Of a stretch of 64,000 nt of DNA, positions 1-10,288 are shown one piece after another. The notes under the pieces were generated by a model. The model worked only from the letters and a program-made list of their open reading frames with translations. It had not been told where the DNA came from and made no database searches. This DNA is from Hydrangea macrophylla (lineage: Eukaryota; Streptophyta; Magnoliopsida; Cornales; Hydrangeaceae): the NCBI GenBank assembly GCA_033977485.1, contig CM066984.1:110465191-110529190 (forward strand), in the 5' to 3' direction. Position numbers and translations under genes: made by a program. Numbering within the stretch: position 1 is the first letter of the stretch; every line of letters begins with the position of its first letter.

Positions 1-303
1 CAACCTGAGCGAATCATCAGCTCGACTCACACAACCTTAAACATACCAATCCTCTTACTGACTCCTTTCTCACTTATCCAATACTACCCAGTATTATCAT
101 CTCAAACTTACTACGTTATCGCGTCGTACTATTACTAGCGTTCCGAACCCGACTACGTTACTCACCATATTATCTCAATCTCGTTATCGTATCCCATTAC
201 CTCCGTAATCCATAATATCGCATAATAGTAACATGAAACAACAATTAAACCACTACGCATTATGAATTATAAACTGAAAGGAATACATTCATGTTCTGCT
301 GGG

Positions 304-506
304 TTCGATCGATTGAGGTCATCTCGATCGCTCGAAGAAAATGCTGTTCGATCGATTGAAGTCTTCTCGATCGATCGAAGTGAAGGTAGTCTCGATCGAT
401 TGAACTCAATTCGATCGATTGGGATCAGTATGTTCGATCGATTGAACTCAGTTCGATCGATTGGGACTCTGCTGTTCGATCGATTGAACTCAGTTCGATC
501 GATCGA
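304..506. repeat. Array of paired 14-bp palindromes, TTCGATCGATTGAA type
   Basis: Ten boxes close to TTCGATCGATTGAA start at 304, 323, 347, 366, 391, 410, 433, 452, 474 and 493. They form five pairs, each exactly 19 bp start to start, and the pairs recur every 41-44 bp. Each box is nearly its own reverse complement, so the two boxes of a pair could also pair with each other as a hairpin with a 14-bp stem and a 5-base loop. It lies inside the truncated LTR, downstream of its presumed TATA box. Function unknown. Confidence 0.85.
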
Positions 507-1001
507 ACTCCGTCTTCTACAGATTCTGCCAGTGAACGTGCAGAATGTGCTAAGGGATGTTTGGGTTATAGTTTATATGTCCAGAATATGTAAAACATCA
601 TGACTAAGATACCGAGTGAGTTTGGAACTCACCACAAGTCGTAAGGGCGCGTTTGGGTAAGCTTTAGCTCCGAAGCTTTAATGGCGGCCTCTCTCTCTGC
701 TCCTTTCTTCGTCTCTTCTGTCTCTCTCTGTCTCCTCCTCTCTTCTTGTTCTTCTTCTTCTCCTTCTTCTCTTCTCTGCTGAGTGTATATATATATAAAT
801 ATGTGTGTGTATATATATATAGATATATGAAGGTATGTGTATATATATGTATACCAACACACAAGCACACACACTCTCAACTCTCTCTTGCTACAAGGGT
901 TCAGCAAACCCACCACACACACGAATGCAGTGTATATATAGGAGAGGATGGGGTGCAGGTGGCTGTTTCTGCGCGAAAACTGGGATTCAAATCATTACAC
1001 G

Positions 1002-1192
1002 TTCGATCGATCGAAGTATGTTCGATCGCTCGAACTCAGATCGGTCAGGTTAGATCGATTGAAAACAGTTTGATCGATTGAAGTGGGGACCACGTATTAA
1101 ATTTATGTCGGTAGGGTTTCGATCGATTGAACAAGGTTCGATCGCTTGAACTGAAGGGTCTCGATCGCTCGAACTAGCTTCGATCGATCGAA
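1002..1192. repeat. Second array of paired 14-bp palindromes
   Basis: Eight boxes of the same TTCGATCGATTGAA type start at 1002, 1021, 1050, 1069, 1118, 1137, 1160 and 1179, again as pairs exactly 19 bp apart. Gaps between pairs are less regular than in the first array (48, 68 and 42 bp). In the minus-strand sense of the LTR this array lies upstream of the TATA-like stretch near 940, where an enhancer would sit. Confidence 0.85.
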
Positions 1193-1277
1193 GATGAAAT
1201 TTCATGAATGGTCAAGGAAAGTATATAGAATCTCTCTGCATTAAATATTTATTGAAAATACGGGGTATTACATTTTG

Positions 1278-1816
1278 TTAGACCTATCTATGCCTATAGA
1301 AGAACCATGAAATGGTCTTATCACAAACTATACAAACAAAAAAAAAAATTTGAGTGCATTTCGCTCACCCAAATGGCCTTATCACTAACTATACCAAAAA
1401 TAAAAAATTTCAGTGCATTTGGTTCATCCAAAAATTGCTCACCCAACTTATCCATTGGCTATTGAAGTGGGACACATGACTTTACACTATTAATTATTAA
1501 CAAATGAGTGAGTTTGGTGATCAATTTTGGAGTAAGAAAAAAATGCACTAAAATTTTTTAGTATTTTCACTAATCACTCTGTTGTACTTAATTTTTCAGT
1601 TTTAATATTTATTAAATCTCCATTTTTCTAATAAATGTGATGATTGATGAGTGATGACACGTTAGCAAAGTGCAATTAGCTTGTTTGATGTATAATTTGA
1701 GTGTTCAACCCACATCACCTTGCTCTGGTAAAAAAAATAAAATAAAATGTGAAATAATGTTCATAGAGTAGGTTCAAGAGCGCCTTCAAAATTTTGACAT
1801 CATATTTGTATTATAA
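1278..1816. other. AT-rich spacer, no gene seen
   Basis: AT-rich sequence between two LTRs with no credible open frame. The phrase about a 'tgcattt..gtt/ttggtt-cat-cca-aa' stretch near 1350-1440 occurs twice in similar form (near 1352 and 1410), which suggests a decayed small repeat. Nothing else could be assigned. Confidence 0.5.
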
Positions 1817-4723
1817 TGTCACGCCCCGACGTAGCATAAATAAGGAAAGCGTTTAATTTCCTTTATGGACCCGTAGGTCGCGACAGTTTGAAGGATCGAT
1901 TCCGTCCCAAACGTTAAACAATAAAACATAATAATCAGAGTAAAGCAATCAAGGCTTACAAAAATTTTCTATCTTATTACATCTTATAAACCGGGGTCAC
2001 TAAGGCACAAACCGCCTTGAAAATAAAATAAAATAATAGCTTAGTGTCTGTTACAGTCATCCTTAAAACAAAACAGTTTAAATCTCCAACAAATAAACTT
2101 AATGCATAAAATAAACAGTTTCTCTTATTCCAAAGCGGCCATTCTCAATTTGCATAGTCGTACGATTCCTCCTGATTGTAACCTGAAAAGCCTGAACACG
2201 AATGTCCAGGACGCATCAACGTCGTCAGCTTCGAGAAGCTGGTGAGTATTAAAAACATGACTTTGAATGTAAATCATACCCATTTACCTTTTTCCATTTT
2301 CAATTTACAAAATCAATAGTTTGATCATAAAAAGAATTCATTTTAGAGCACCACGAGGAATATATTAAAAGTTGTTCATTCATTAAAACACATGCTCGTG
2401 TATGAAATAATGCACCCCACTCATCTTACCGACTCTTTTCTCTCGACAGACCCCACAACAACCCTCTATCTTACTCCTGTATCTTTGAAACACTAAGATA
2501 GCCACACTTTAGCGACGGGGCGCCAGGGAGTGTCCAATGCCTCACACTTTGAATACCCTAACCGCCATGCAAATACCGGGGCAACCCCTCTCGCAGTATC
2601 CAGACTTGAGTTATCAGGGAGTGTCCGTAGGCCACACTTTAGCACTACCATGGGTGCCAGTGAGTGTCCATATTTGCCACCGTCGCATTTTCAAAGATAC
2701 CCACGCCTCTTTTTCAACTACAATCACCACCGCAATCTCAATCACAATCACAATCATAACCACAATCACAATCACAACCACAACCACAACCACATCTCAT
2801 ACTCTTTTCCACACTAACCATTACTCTTTCCACACTGACTGTCACCCACATGCATGTACCACTGACCCACATGAATGTCATGAAACTCTAAAACATAAAG
2901 CACTTTACTGAATTAAAGGCACAACGCAAGTACGGGAATTGATAAGTCAAAACACAACGTCCAACTCGCTCAAACATGAATAATTGGGGTTCTGTTTTAA
3001 ATAAACTACCCAAACAGAACCTTAACAGTATATGAATTTCATCCAAACAGTCCCTTAGCACAAAACAACAAAAACCACAAACTGCAGGAAATCGCGCGCG
3101 CGGGCCGCTCGCGCGAAAGTTCGCTCGCGCGGGCCGCTCGCGCGATATGCCCATTTTTCCTTTTATAATAAACTTTTCTGACCGCCTGAAACAGCCAGGG
3201 TCGCGCGCGCGGATCGCTCGCGCGAAGGGGTTCTCGCGCGACCCTCGCTCGCGCGACCAGCCTAATTTTCCTTATATATATAAACTTTCCTTTCTGCCTG
3301 GGAGAGCAAGGCTCGCGCGCGCGGATCGCTCGCGCGAGGGGTCGCTCGCGCGGGCCGCTCGCGCGCGCGATCGTGGCGCGAGATGAAGCAGAGGCTTCAT
3401 CTTCTCCGCAGGAACTGCTCTGGTTCAGTGAAACAGGGGTCTATTTGACCCATTTCGATTCTGTTAGCATATATGTCTTATTATATATGGATCTCTTCCT
3501 TTTTAAACAAGGATTAAGAATCTATGATCAATTTAACATGATTCTAACTATAACTCTCCAATTTTATGAAAAACTAAAACATGTCAAAATTTGATTTCTA
3601 ATATACTTTCTTATATGAACAAATTAGGCTCTATAACTTCAAACATGGCATGTAGGTTGTGTAATCTACCATATTCATCTCTAAAAACGAATTTAGATTA
3701 AGGTTTGAAAGTCTTGATTTCAAGCTATGAATTTTTCATACGTAAATCAACCATGGTGTTTTTACAAAATTAAACAAACACACAGTAAATAGACATGTAA
3801 TTACATTCTTAGTGAGTTAGTAATACTCACTGAGATTAGAGATGGAAGTGTATGTTGAGAAAGATAAAGAATTAAGCAATCCCAAGTGAAGCTCCTAGCT
3901 ATGGTGGTTGAGCTCCTCTCTCTCTAAAATTCTGAAATTAACTCTCAAGCTCTCTCTCTTTTTCTCTCTGAATGTTTTGTGTGCAGAATGTGTAATGGGA
4001 GAGTGTAGAGGATGTATATATAGAATAACAAGTTGGAGAACTTGGGCTCCAAGTTCTTTGATGTACACTCAACAATTGATTTGTTTTCCTAATTAACTAT
4101 AGGCTATATATACACTGATATACATACGTATATACACAGATGTATAACCCACAGATTCTCCAAGAGACAAGCTAGATATGTAGGGGGTCAAGTTGAGTTG
4201 TTTGGGAATAACAACTTATGGCCTTAGGAGCACATACACAAACCAAGCATTCCCAAACAAGCCCAACCCAATGATCACTTGCCATTAATAGAAATAAAGC
4301 ATGTGTCATGTCAAACTTTATATCACTTCCAAAATCTGTGGAAGCTCACACAGCGCGGACAGTTTTGGACATAAACTGGTATTTTCGGGGCGCGGTGGTC
4401 ACCACGAAAATATGGGAATTTCATTTTAACTTAAGAATTGATTTTCTGGTTTTATAAAAATACTGATTGAGTTAATAGAAGTTATTTTCACCGTTTTGAA
4501 ATACAGATTTTGAAATCCACACAGGTATTACTAACTATATAAAAAATTACAATTTGACCCCAAAAGAATTCATAGCTCATAATAAATCAAGGAATAAAAT
4601 TTAAAACATGGGAAATGAAATTAAACGAAGCAGTCAATACCAAATGAATTAAATATGACAATGCAATTTCCAATTAAATATGAAAATGTATTTTAAAATT
4701 AAATGGAAATGCAGGTTATTACA
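1817..4723 (-). mobile_element. Complete solo LTR (about 2.9 kb) with TATAA target duplication
   Basis: The element runs from TGTCACGCCCCGACG at 1817 to GGTTATTACA at 4723, the TG..CA ends of an LTR. It is flanked by the direct 5-bp repeat TATAA (1812-1816 and 4724-4728), so the whole unit inserted as a retroelement LTR and the internal region was lost by recombination. On the minus strand the 5' end is TGTAATAACC. The first ~50 bp (GCCCCGACGTAGCATA...) are nearly identical to the start of the LTR at 51655, so both belong to one family. It holds a CG-rich palindrome array at 3092-3370, an ACC/ATC-rich low-complexity stretch at 2715-2800, and a TA/CT-rich probable promoter and leader region about 4110-3900. 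The superfamily is not shown by the sequence; Ty3/Gypsy chromoviruses of Tekay/Del type are known for such long LTRs. Confidence 0.85.
3092..3370. repeat. CG-rich palindrome array inside the LTR
   Basis: Blocks built from TCGCGCGCGCG and CGCTCGCGCGA recur in pairs about 13-15 bp apart near 3092, 3121, 3201, 3312 and 3342. A whole pair (for example 3201-3225) is nearly self-complementary. This is an island of extreme CpG density within AT-rich DNA, an unusual base composition for a heavily methylated plant transposon, where CpG normally decays. It sits at about the same relative place as the CAGTCGACTG and TCGATCGA arrays in the other LTRs. Confidence 0.8.
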
Positions 4724-4728
4724 TATAA

Positions 4729-5639
4729 TGACCTGCTTGGCACTTTGAGATATATTTTTTCCTAAAATAGCTAGAGTATTTCCTTCAGACTCTTCAAATA
4801 TTATTATCCATTTGTGCAGTCTGAATCAATTTGTAAAAAAAGAAAAATTATGAAAAGTATAGTGTGGCCAAATAAAAAGCTGGAGAAAAAGAACAAGTAA
4901 AGACTCAATATCTTATTACTGGCATTTGAAATGTATATTGAAGTGAATTTAAAGGCTCAAATGCCGATGTGGCTTGTCTATTATGAAGATTTAAGGAGTC
5001 TTTCGTAAATGCTCATACGATCGAAACCATTGTGATACCAATTTTATTTATTTTTTTTTTTTTTGGAGGAATTGTGATACCAATTTTAAGTTAAATCAAA
5101 GACCTTGATGTTTATCTAATAATGTAAATAGTGGGGATGTACTTATAATTTTTTACGGCATTAAATTTAATTAATATCAAAAGTGTATGGGTAAAGAATA
5201 ATGTTGCAGTCACCGAAGCCTACCGAGGATTTGCACCGAAATGAGTGGGGTCCAGTTATTTTATACTCCGTACTTTGGTTGTTTGATAGTTGTATTGGGT
5301 CGGACCCTTTTTCAACCCATTCGATCTTAATTATAAAAAAACCTCTCTCTCTTGCAAATAGCAGCCTTTCTTCCTCTTCGAACCTCAAAAATTGTAATCT
5401 CAACGAACTTTTCACAATCAATCAAGCAATTGAAGATGAAGATAAATTCTCTTTGCGGAAGATTAATTGCTAAAAAAGGTACTCCTCTTCGTATTCTCTC
5501 TCTAAACCCCACTTTGTCCTCGTTCCGTTCTCACACTACTACTTCAAGACATTTTTCATCAATTCACAAACCACAAAAAATCAAATCACTTCTCATCAGT
5601 GATTTTCAATTTGATTTCTTCATTTCTCACTATTTTTTT
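4729..5639. other. Intergenic stretch upstream of the GATA remnant
   Basis: AT-rich sequence without a recognisable gene up to about 5200. From 5200 the composition becomes less AT-rich and a short frame beginning at 5435 (MKINSLCGRLIAKKG) is open for about 100 residues. This could be the upstream exon or leader of the GATA-like gene that follows, but I cannot see the expected first half of a GATA zinc finger (C-x2-C then TPLWR) in it. Confidence 0.3.
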
Positions 5640-6035
5640 TTCCTTTCTAAATTACAGATTTGGTTTTTTTTTTTTTTTTTTTTTGTGGGGGGGGGGGGGG
5701 GGGGGGAGGGTGGGGCTGGGGGGACAGTCTCTGTGTAATGCATGTGGGATCAGATACAGAAAGAAAAGGAGCGCTCTGTTGGTGGGTCTGAAAAGGAGAC
5801 CAGAGAAGAAGGATGAAAAACCCACCACCACCGGTCCACCACTACCAAGACCGGTGGTGGTGGCAAGGATGGTAAATTGAGAGAGGGTTTGAGGGTGAAA
5901 TTGATGGCTTTGGGTGAAGAGGTGTTGCTATTGAAGAGGTAGAGATCACCAATGAAGAAACAGAAGAGTCATAGGAAGTTGGGTGAAGAAGAGCTGCAAT
6001 TCTTTTGATGGCTCTGTTTTTGCTTAGATAAAAGA
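5640..6035 (+). pseudogene. Decayed exon of a B-class GATA transcription factor
   Basis: The frame around 5730-5765 reads SLCNACGIRYRKKR, the second half of a plant GATA zinc finger (C-N-A-C knuckle plus the basic tail). The first half of the finger is replaced by T and G homopolymers (about 5660-5707), and the usual GGPAGPK is only faintly visible as G-rich sequence. Downstream, homology to the C-terminal part of small GATA15/16-like factors continues but in shifted frames: LREGLRVKLMALGEEVLLLK, then KLGEEE, then AILLMAL, interrupted by TGA at 5878-5880, TAG at 5942-5944 and a frame change near 5999. Such factors bind GATA motifs in the nucleus. Because the breaks are several and spread out, a dead copy is more likely than sequencing error, although the homopolymers could hide errors in the first part. 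Confidence 0.7.
5660..5707. repeat. Poly-T then poly-G homopolymer tract
   Basis: About 20 T, a GT step, then more than 20 G with one A at about 5707. It lies where the first half of the GATA zinc finger should be. Tracts like this are also places where assemblies go wrong, so its exact length should not be trusted. Confidence 0.8.
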
Positions 6036-6247
6036 TAACAAACAGTGGGTCTTAATAAAACCCTACTAAACTAAACATACCTTTCCTCTTCTTATTTTGA
6101 GTTTACAAATTTGCATTTTGAGAGAGAGGGAGATATTCCAACCTGAGTTTTTGGGAAAATGGTAAGAGTGCAAATCGCCTCTTTGAGATGCCTGTGTTTT
6201 GTTTTGAGGAGAGAGAAAGATGCTATTTCATTTGAGTTTTAATTTTA

Positions 6248-6420
6248 GGGTAATTCTTTGGTGACAACTTTCATACAACTTTTATACAACCTCTTAAAAG
6301 ATGTGTATATCTCTCTCCTGTGTCACTGTGGAGTCCAGTGACATCACAGGAGAGAGATAGACACATCTTTTTAGGAGATTGTATGAAAGTTGTATGAAAG
6401 TTGTCACCAAAGAATTACTC
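6248..6420. mobile_element. Mutator-type MITE, 173 bp, 9-bp target duplication
   Basis: A fold-back element with inverted termini of about 70 bp (GGGTAATTCTTTGGTGACAA left; complement of TTGTCACCAAAGAATTACTC right). It is flanked by the direct repeat TTAATTTTA (6239-6247 and 6421-6429). A 9-bp duplication and long terminal inverted repeats are typical of non-autonomous Mutator-like elements. No coding capacity. Confidence 0.85.
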
Positions 6421-6429
6421 TTAATTTTA

Positions 6430-7326
6430 AAACTGAAATATGTTATGTGCTAGATCCGACCCATTCTTTGGTTCAACACAACCAAAGTGTCAAAAAGGTG
6501 GGAACCACCTGATTTCGGTCTAATTTTTTGGTGATATTCAGTGCCTGCAGCAATATTGATGGGTAAATTACACTAACATCCCTTCAAATATGTCATAATA
6601 ATAGAGACTTCCCGCCAAGGCCAGTCCTGAGTATTTGGAGCTGATTTTTATAATTGACATATTTTTTAGGGTTTGCTTATACATAATTGACAAATTTTTT
6701 TGGTCTATTTATAATATGAGTCTATTTGTATAACTTAAACATTGTATGGTATCTTTTAAACTTCTAGAGGGACCTATTTCTAAAACTCAAAAAAATCTTA
6801 CACTAAAAGTGTAATTTTCAAAATTCTACGGCCTTTACTTTTGAGTTTTATATGCATGCATATCAATATATATGTAGTTGATGACACTAAATTGGGCCCT
6901 CAAAAAAATGTAATTATGAAAATTTCATGAGGGCCCTCAAAATTTTGTAAACTTTGGTAGCCCGGGACGGTTGCCCCTTTTACCCCCCTTTAAGCCGGCC
7001 ATACCTCCCGCGTTATTTAAGAAATTACCCTGATCTCCTTTGAGGTTTATTGTTGTTTAACACTCACCACCATTCCGTTTGTCGACTGTTAATTGACCAT
7101 ATACATGGTTGAAACTTTATAAAATGACCACTTTGTCCAAAAAAAAAATGACAATATACCTATGGAGACTTGAAATTAAATGGTCAGTTCGTTGGAAATA
7201 CTTTGTCATTTCATAACATGTTAACCTTTATTATTGAGTAAATATATTTTTATATTCAAGGGTAGATCGGTATTTTCTCACAAACTTTTATACATTTGGC
7301 AAAAGAGGTCAGTGTGATTTTTAAAA
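6430..7326. other. Composite of decayed small repeats
   Basis: No gene. The ends near 6563 (GGTAAATTACACTAACATCC) and near 7305-7318 (GGTCAGTGTGATTTTT) look like diverged inverted termini of one fold-back element. Inside it, 6612-7000 looks like a second insertion running from CAAGGCCAGTCCTGAG to TAGCCCGGGACGGTTGCCCC. Boundaries and target duplications could not be fixed. Confidence 0.35.
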
Positions 7327-7570
7327 CTAGCTTTTCAATCTGTGCAATGCATGGGAGAAATTTTTAAGGATGAATTGAAAATTGAATTGAGTGATATTAT
7401 AATTGATAAAGAGAGAAAATGTATAACGAGCCTAATTAATGATGAAATTAAGAATAAATAAAATGTATAGAATAAATTTAGGAAGTCTTAATCTACAATT
7501 GTCTTAGTTGCTCATTAGTTTGACATGTGGTATTTTGAGACTTTCATATTATAATAATATAATAAGATTA
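7327..7570 (-). mobile_element. Possible Helitron-like terminus
   Basis: Read on the minus strand the sequence ends in ...GCTAG followed by host T (plus strand A|CTAG at 7326/7327), with a small TGCATTGCA hairpin about 15 bp before the end, as in Helitron 3' termini. The same layout is seen at 56542. The other end is not defined; the AT-rich stretch stops near 7566. Evidence is limited to the terminus. Confidence 0.35.
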
Positions 7571-10250
7571 CAAGGAGGTCTCGGTACGATATGACTCAAG
7601 GGAGTCGGTGTATTTTACCCAGTGTGGTAGGTTCTAAAGTGATGTGGATGAGATATATGGATGTGTATAACACGCAAGCAGATTAGTACAAGTGTAACAA
7701 CAGATAAAATATAATAAAATAATGCAGAAGTGCAGAGAATAATATATAAAAATGCAGTAGAGAAATGGGAGTCGGAGAGGACGTGGCTCGAATGAGAACC
7801 AAGGTAGCCCCAAATGAGAGAGAGAGAAAGCAGTAAGTGGCGAGCTCTTAGATGGAGGTGGTAGTATGTGGTAAGTCTCTAGTGGAGTCTTAGAGAGTTT
7901 AAGTAGGTGGTGGAAGGTCTAAAGGCAGTTGGTGGAGACCAAGTGATGACCAAGGGTCTTTTTGGAGAGTTTAGACTAAGTTGGACTGGGTTAGAGCTTA
8001 AGCTCCAGGTTGAACCAGCTTGTTCGATGTATTGAATGGGGTTGATATTTTATACAGGGTTTATGAGGCTTTTGGTACAGCTGGAGGTAGCTGAGTTGGC
8101 GTCTTCGGAGTGGTTCGTATGTCTGAGGTAGTTATCATTAAATGAAGGATGTGGACAAAGCAGTGTTTTGAGAAGGCGAGAGATGAGGTATCGCTGTTTG
8201 ATGGTGAACCAGAACCAACGCCATTGGTTGGTCAAAGGGAGACAAAGGGAGATGAATGTTATTGGTGCAGGAGTTTAAGCGAGGGGAAATATCAAGACTT
8301 TTCTATTGGTTTGGCAAGATGCATTGTCACTTAGAGCGATGGTTCGGCATCATGCGGCGCTGGTTTCCTATTGGTGCAGAAGGTTAAGCATTGGGGTTAC
8401 TCGAGGTGCAGAATATTCAGCGAGGTTAAGCATTGGGTTATTCGAGGTCATGCTATTGGCTTGCAGAGTGAGGTTGAAGTGACTACAGAGTCAAAGGTTG
8501 CAGCTGGTCTGATTGGCTGTGAGGCCGGAGGGGTAGGGCAAGTGATTGATGGTCACGTGTCTGTCTTTCTCTTTGGGACCAACCCTAGCTTTGCCTGTGA
8601 GGCGTTCAGAGAGGGAGGTGCCCCTAGTTCTAGCCACCGAGCCATGAGCTCTCGAGTTCCCAGTGGACATGGCCACCCTTAGCACTGCTTCATGACCAAG
8701 GTGGAGAATCCACGTGTAAGTGTGTGCTTGTGTGTAGTACAGTGTTTGTAGGGAGTATCGAGGAGAGATCTATTGTGGCGTGTGAGGATTGTAAGTGACG
8801 CGTTTGATAGCGAATGATTATTCCAAGCGATGGCCAATTCCATAGCAAGTGGTCTCATTCCAAGCAATGACACGAATGGTCATCCCAAGCGATGGCAAGC
8901 TGTGACTAGTGATCTATGGATTGACCTTATGAGGTTTAAGTTCGAGATAATGTCCACATGCTAAATCGGTGGTGGTGGAGAGAGTGGAGATGGCAGTAGG
9001 TGAAATGGGGCCACTTTGCTTTGCTTTGCTTTGGGGTGGGCCTTCGTAGTGAGCTTTGTTTGTGGGTACTCTGAAGTGGGCTTCGGCGCGAGTACTATGA
9101 AGCGGACTTCAGAGTGAGTATTCTGAAGTAGGCCTCAGGGTTTAGTACTCTGAGGTGGGCTTTGGAGTAGGGTACTCTGGAGTGGGTTTCGGAGTAGGTT
9201 CCACTGAGGTGGGCTTCGGAATAGGTGCTCTGGAGTGGGCGTCGAAGTAGGTTCCTCTGAGGTGGGCTTCAGAATGGTGCTCTGGAGTGGGCTTCGGAGT
9301 TGGTTACTCTGAGGTGGGCTTCGGAGTGGGTACTCTGGAGTGGGCTTCTCCTTAGAGTGAGCCTCAAAGTAGGTTGTTAGAATGGGCTCCTCTGCGATAG
9401 GGTAGACATGCACAGCCTTGGACTGGACCCATGGTGATCATATTGGTGGAACCCATAATTGGTGGTGATATTGATACACGTGGAGTCGTTGGTAATATGT
9501 GATGGTCAAACTATGTGAGTTGTCAACCATTACCTACACCCAGTTTTATTTGTTAAAATATTAAAATATTTTTAAGAAGTTTAGACAATTAAGGTGCTCT
9601 TAAAGCTTTCACAACAAATTATTGGTTTGTATAGTACATCTTAGAGCATCTTCAGCAGTAAATGATTTATAACTAGTTACTTTAGTTGAAAATTATTTTA
9701 GCAATCTTTTATTTAACCTTCAATTCCAGCAGTGCTATTTATTTTATCAAGTCATCTTCTTTTATTATATTTTCTATAGTTGAGATTTTGTGGCGATTAA
9801 ATAATAAAAGATTCAAAAGTTAAGATTTGGAGAGAGAATATAAAGAGTCATTATTGGCTAGACAAATATGTTTAGTCAAAAACCAAATGTTAAAATGACT
9901 AACCATATAGTTAGCTTGTTAGAGTACATAAAACTTCTTCTGACTAGTTATTTTGTCTTAAAAATTAAAATAACTGATTTGCTGGAGACACTATTAGACA
10001 TTAAAACCATTTTTCAACCAATCACAAATCTCTGCCATTGATTCACATTTTTCGATAAAAAGTTTAGAAATTAGTTTTAACTTTTGAAGATTCATATCAA
10101 AAAATTTGTTAGACAATCAAGGGCTACAAATACAATAGACTACATATGTTTGTAAGGGCATAAACATAATTCGACCACAATGATATTTTGTGATGGACAT
10201 TGGGAGTGTACTATCTGGCTAAATTCATTTTGTTTTCATCCAATATCCAA

Positions 10251-10288
<38 letters not shown>
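7571..10288. other. Long gene-free stretch, probably old retroelement DNA
   Basis: From 7571 to about 9540 the base composition is more GC-rich than the surroundings and short phrases recur (for example 'ccaagcgatggc' near 8823 and 8884), as in a decayed LTR or retroelement leader. No reverse transcriptase, integrase or other domain is visible; the frames open here are all under 110 codons and do not resemble proteins. 9540-10288 is AT-rich and empty, ending in a (TA)n tract at about 10249-10288. Confidence 0.4.
9060..9390. repeat. About 30-bp minisatellite, ~11 copies
   Basis: Tandem units near GGTACTCTGGAGTGGGCTTC alternate with CCTCTGAGGTGGGCTTCGGA versions, each roughly 30 bp long. Since 30 is a multiple of three, the minus strand stays open and would encode a proline/serine-rich repeat (LRSPPQS-like) over 92 codons from 9413 to 9135. 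Nothing else supports a gene, so I read it as a minisatellite. Confidence 0.7.

Larger units (their letters stand above)
1..1272 (-). mobile_element. LTR of a retrotransposon, cut by the window edge
   Basis: Read on the minus strand this begins at 1272 with TGTAATACCCCG, the same kind of 5' LTR end as the other LTRs in the window. The other end lies left of the window, so the target-site duplication (expected TTTTG, 1273-1277) cannot be checked. Inside, in minus orientation, are a palindrome array (1192-1002), a TATA-like stretch (about 945-932), a CT/GA-rich and TA-rich leader (about 910-690) and a second palindrome array (506-304). No open frame looks like protein; the short frames here only translate the simple repeats. 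Orientation is by analogy with the complete LTRs further right. It could be a solo LTR or part of a longer element to the left. Confidence 0.6.

Noticed and set aside
304..506. CRISPR-like regular spacing of short repeats
   Set aside because: Repeats are palindromes in a plant LTR, the intervals are not unique spacers and there are no cas genes.
5352..5738. 128-aa protein with a mitochondrial-like N-terminus
   Set aside because: The second half is only homopolymer translation, and no family is recognised; at most a leader exon of the GATA remnant.
9135..9413. 92-aa proline-rich protein on the minus strand
   Set aside because: Explained by a minisatellite whose unit is divisible by three; no start context, neighbours or domain support it.
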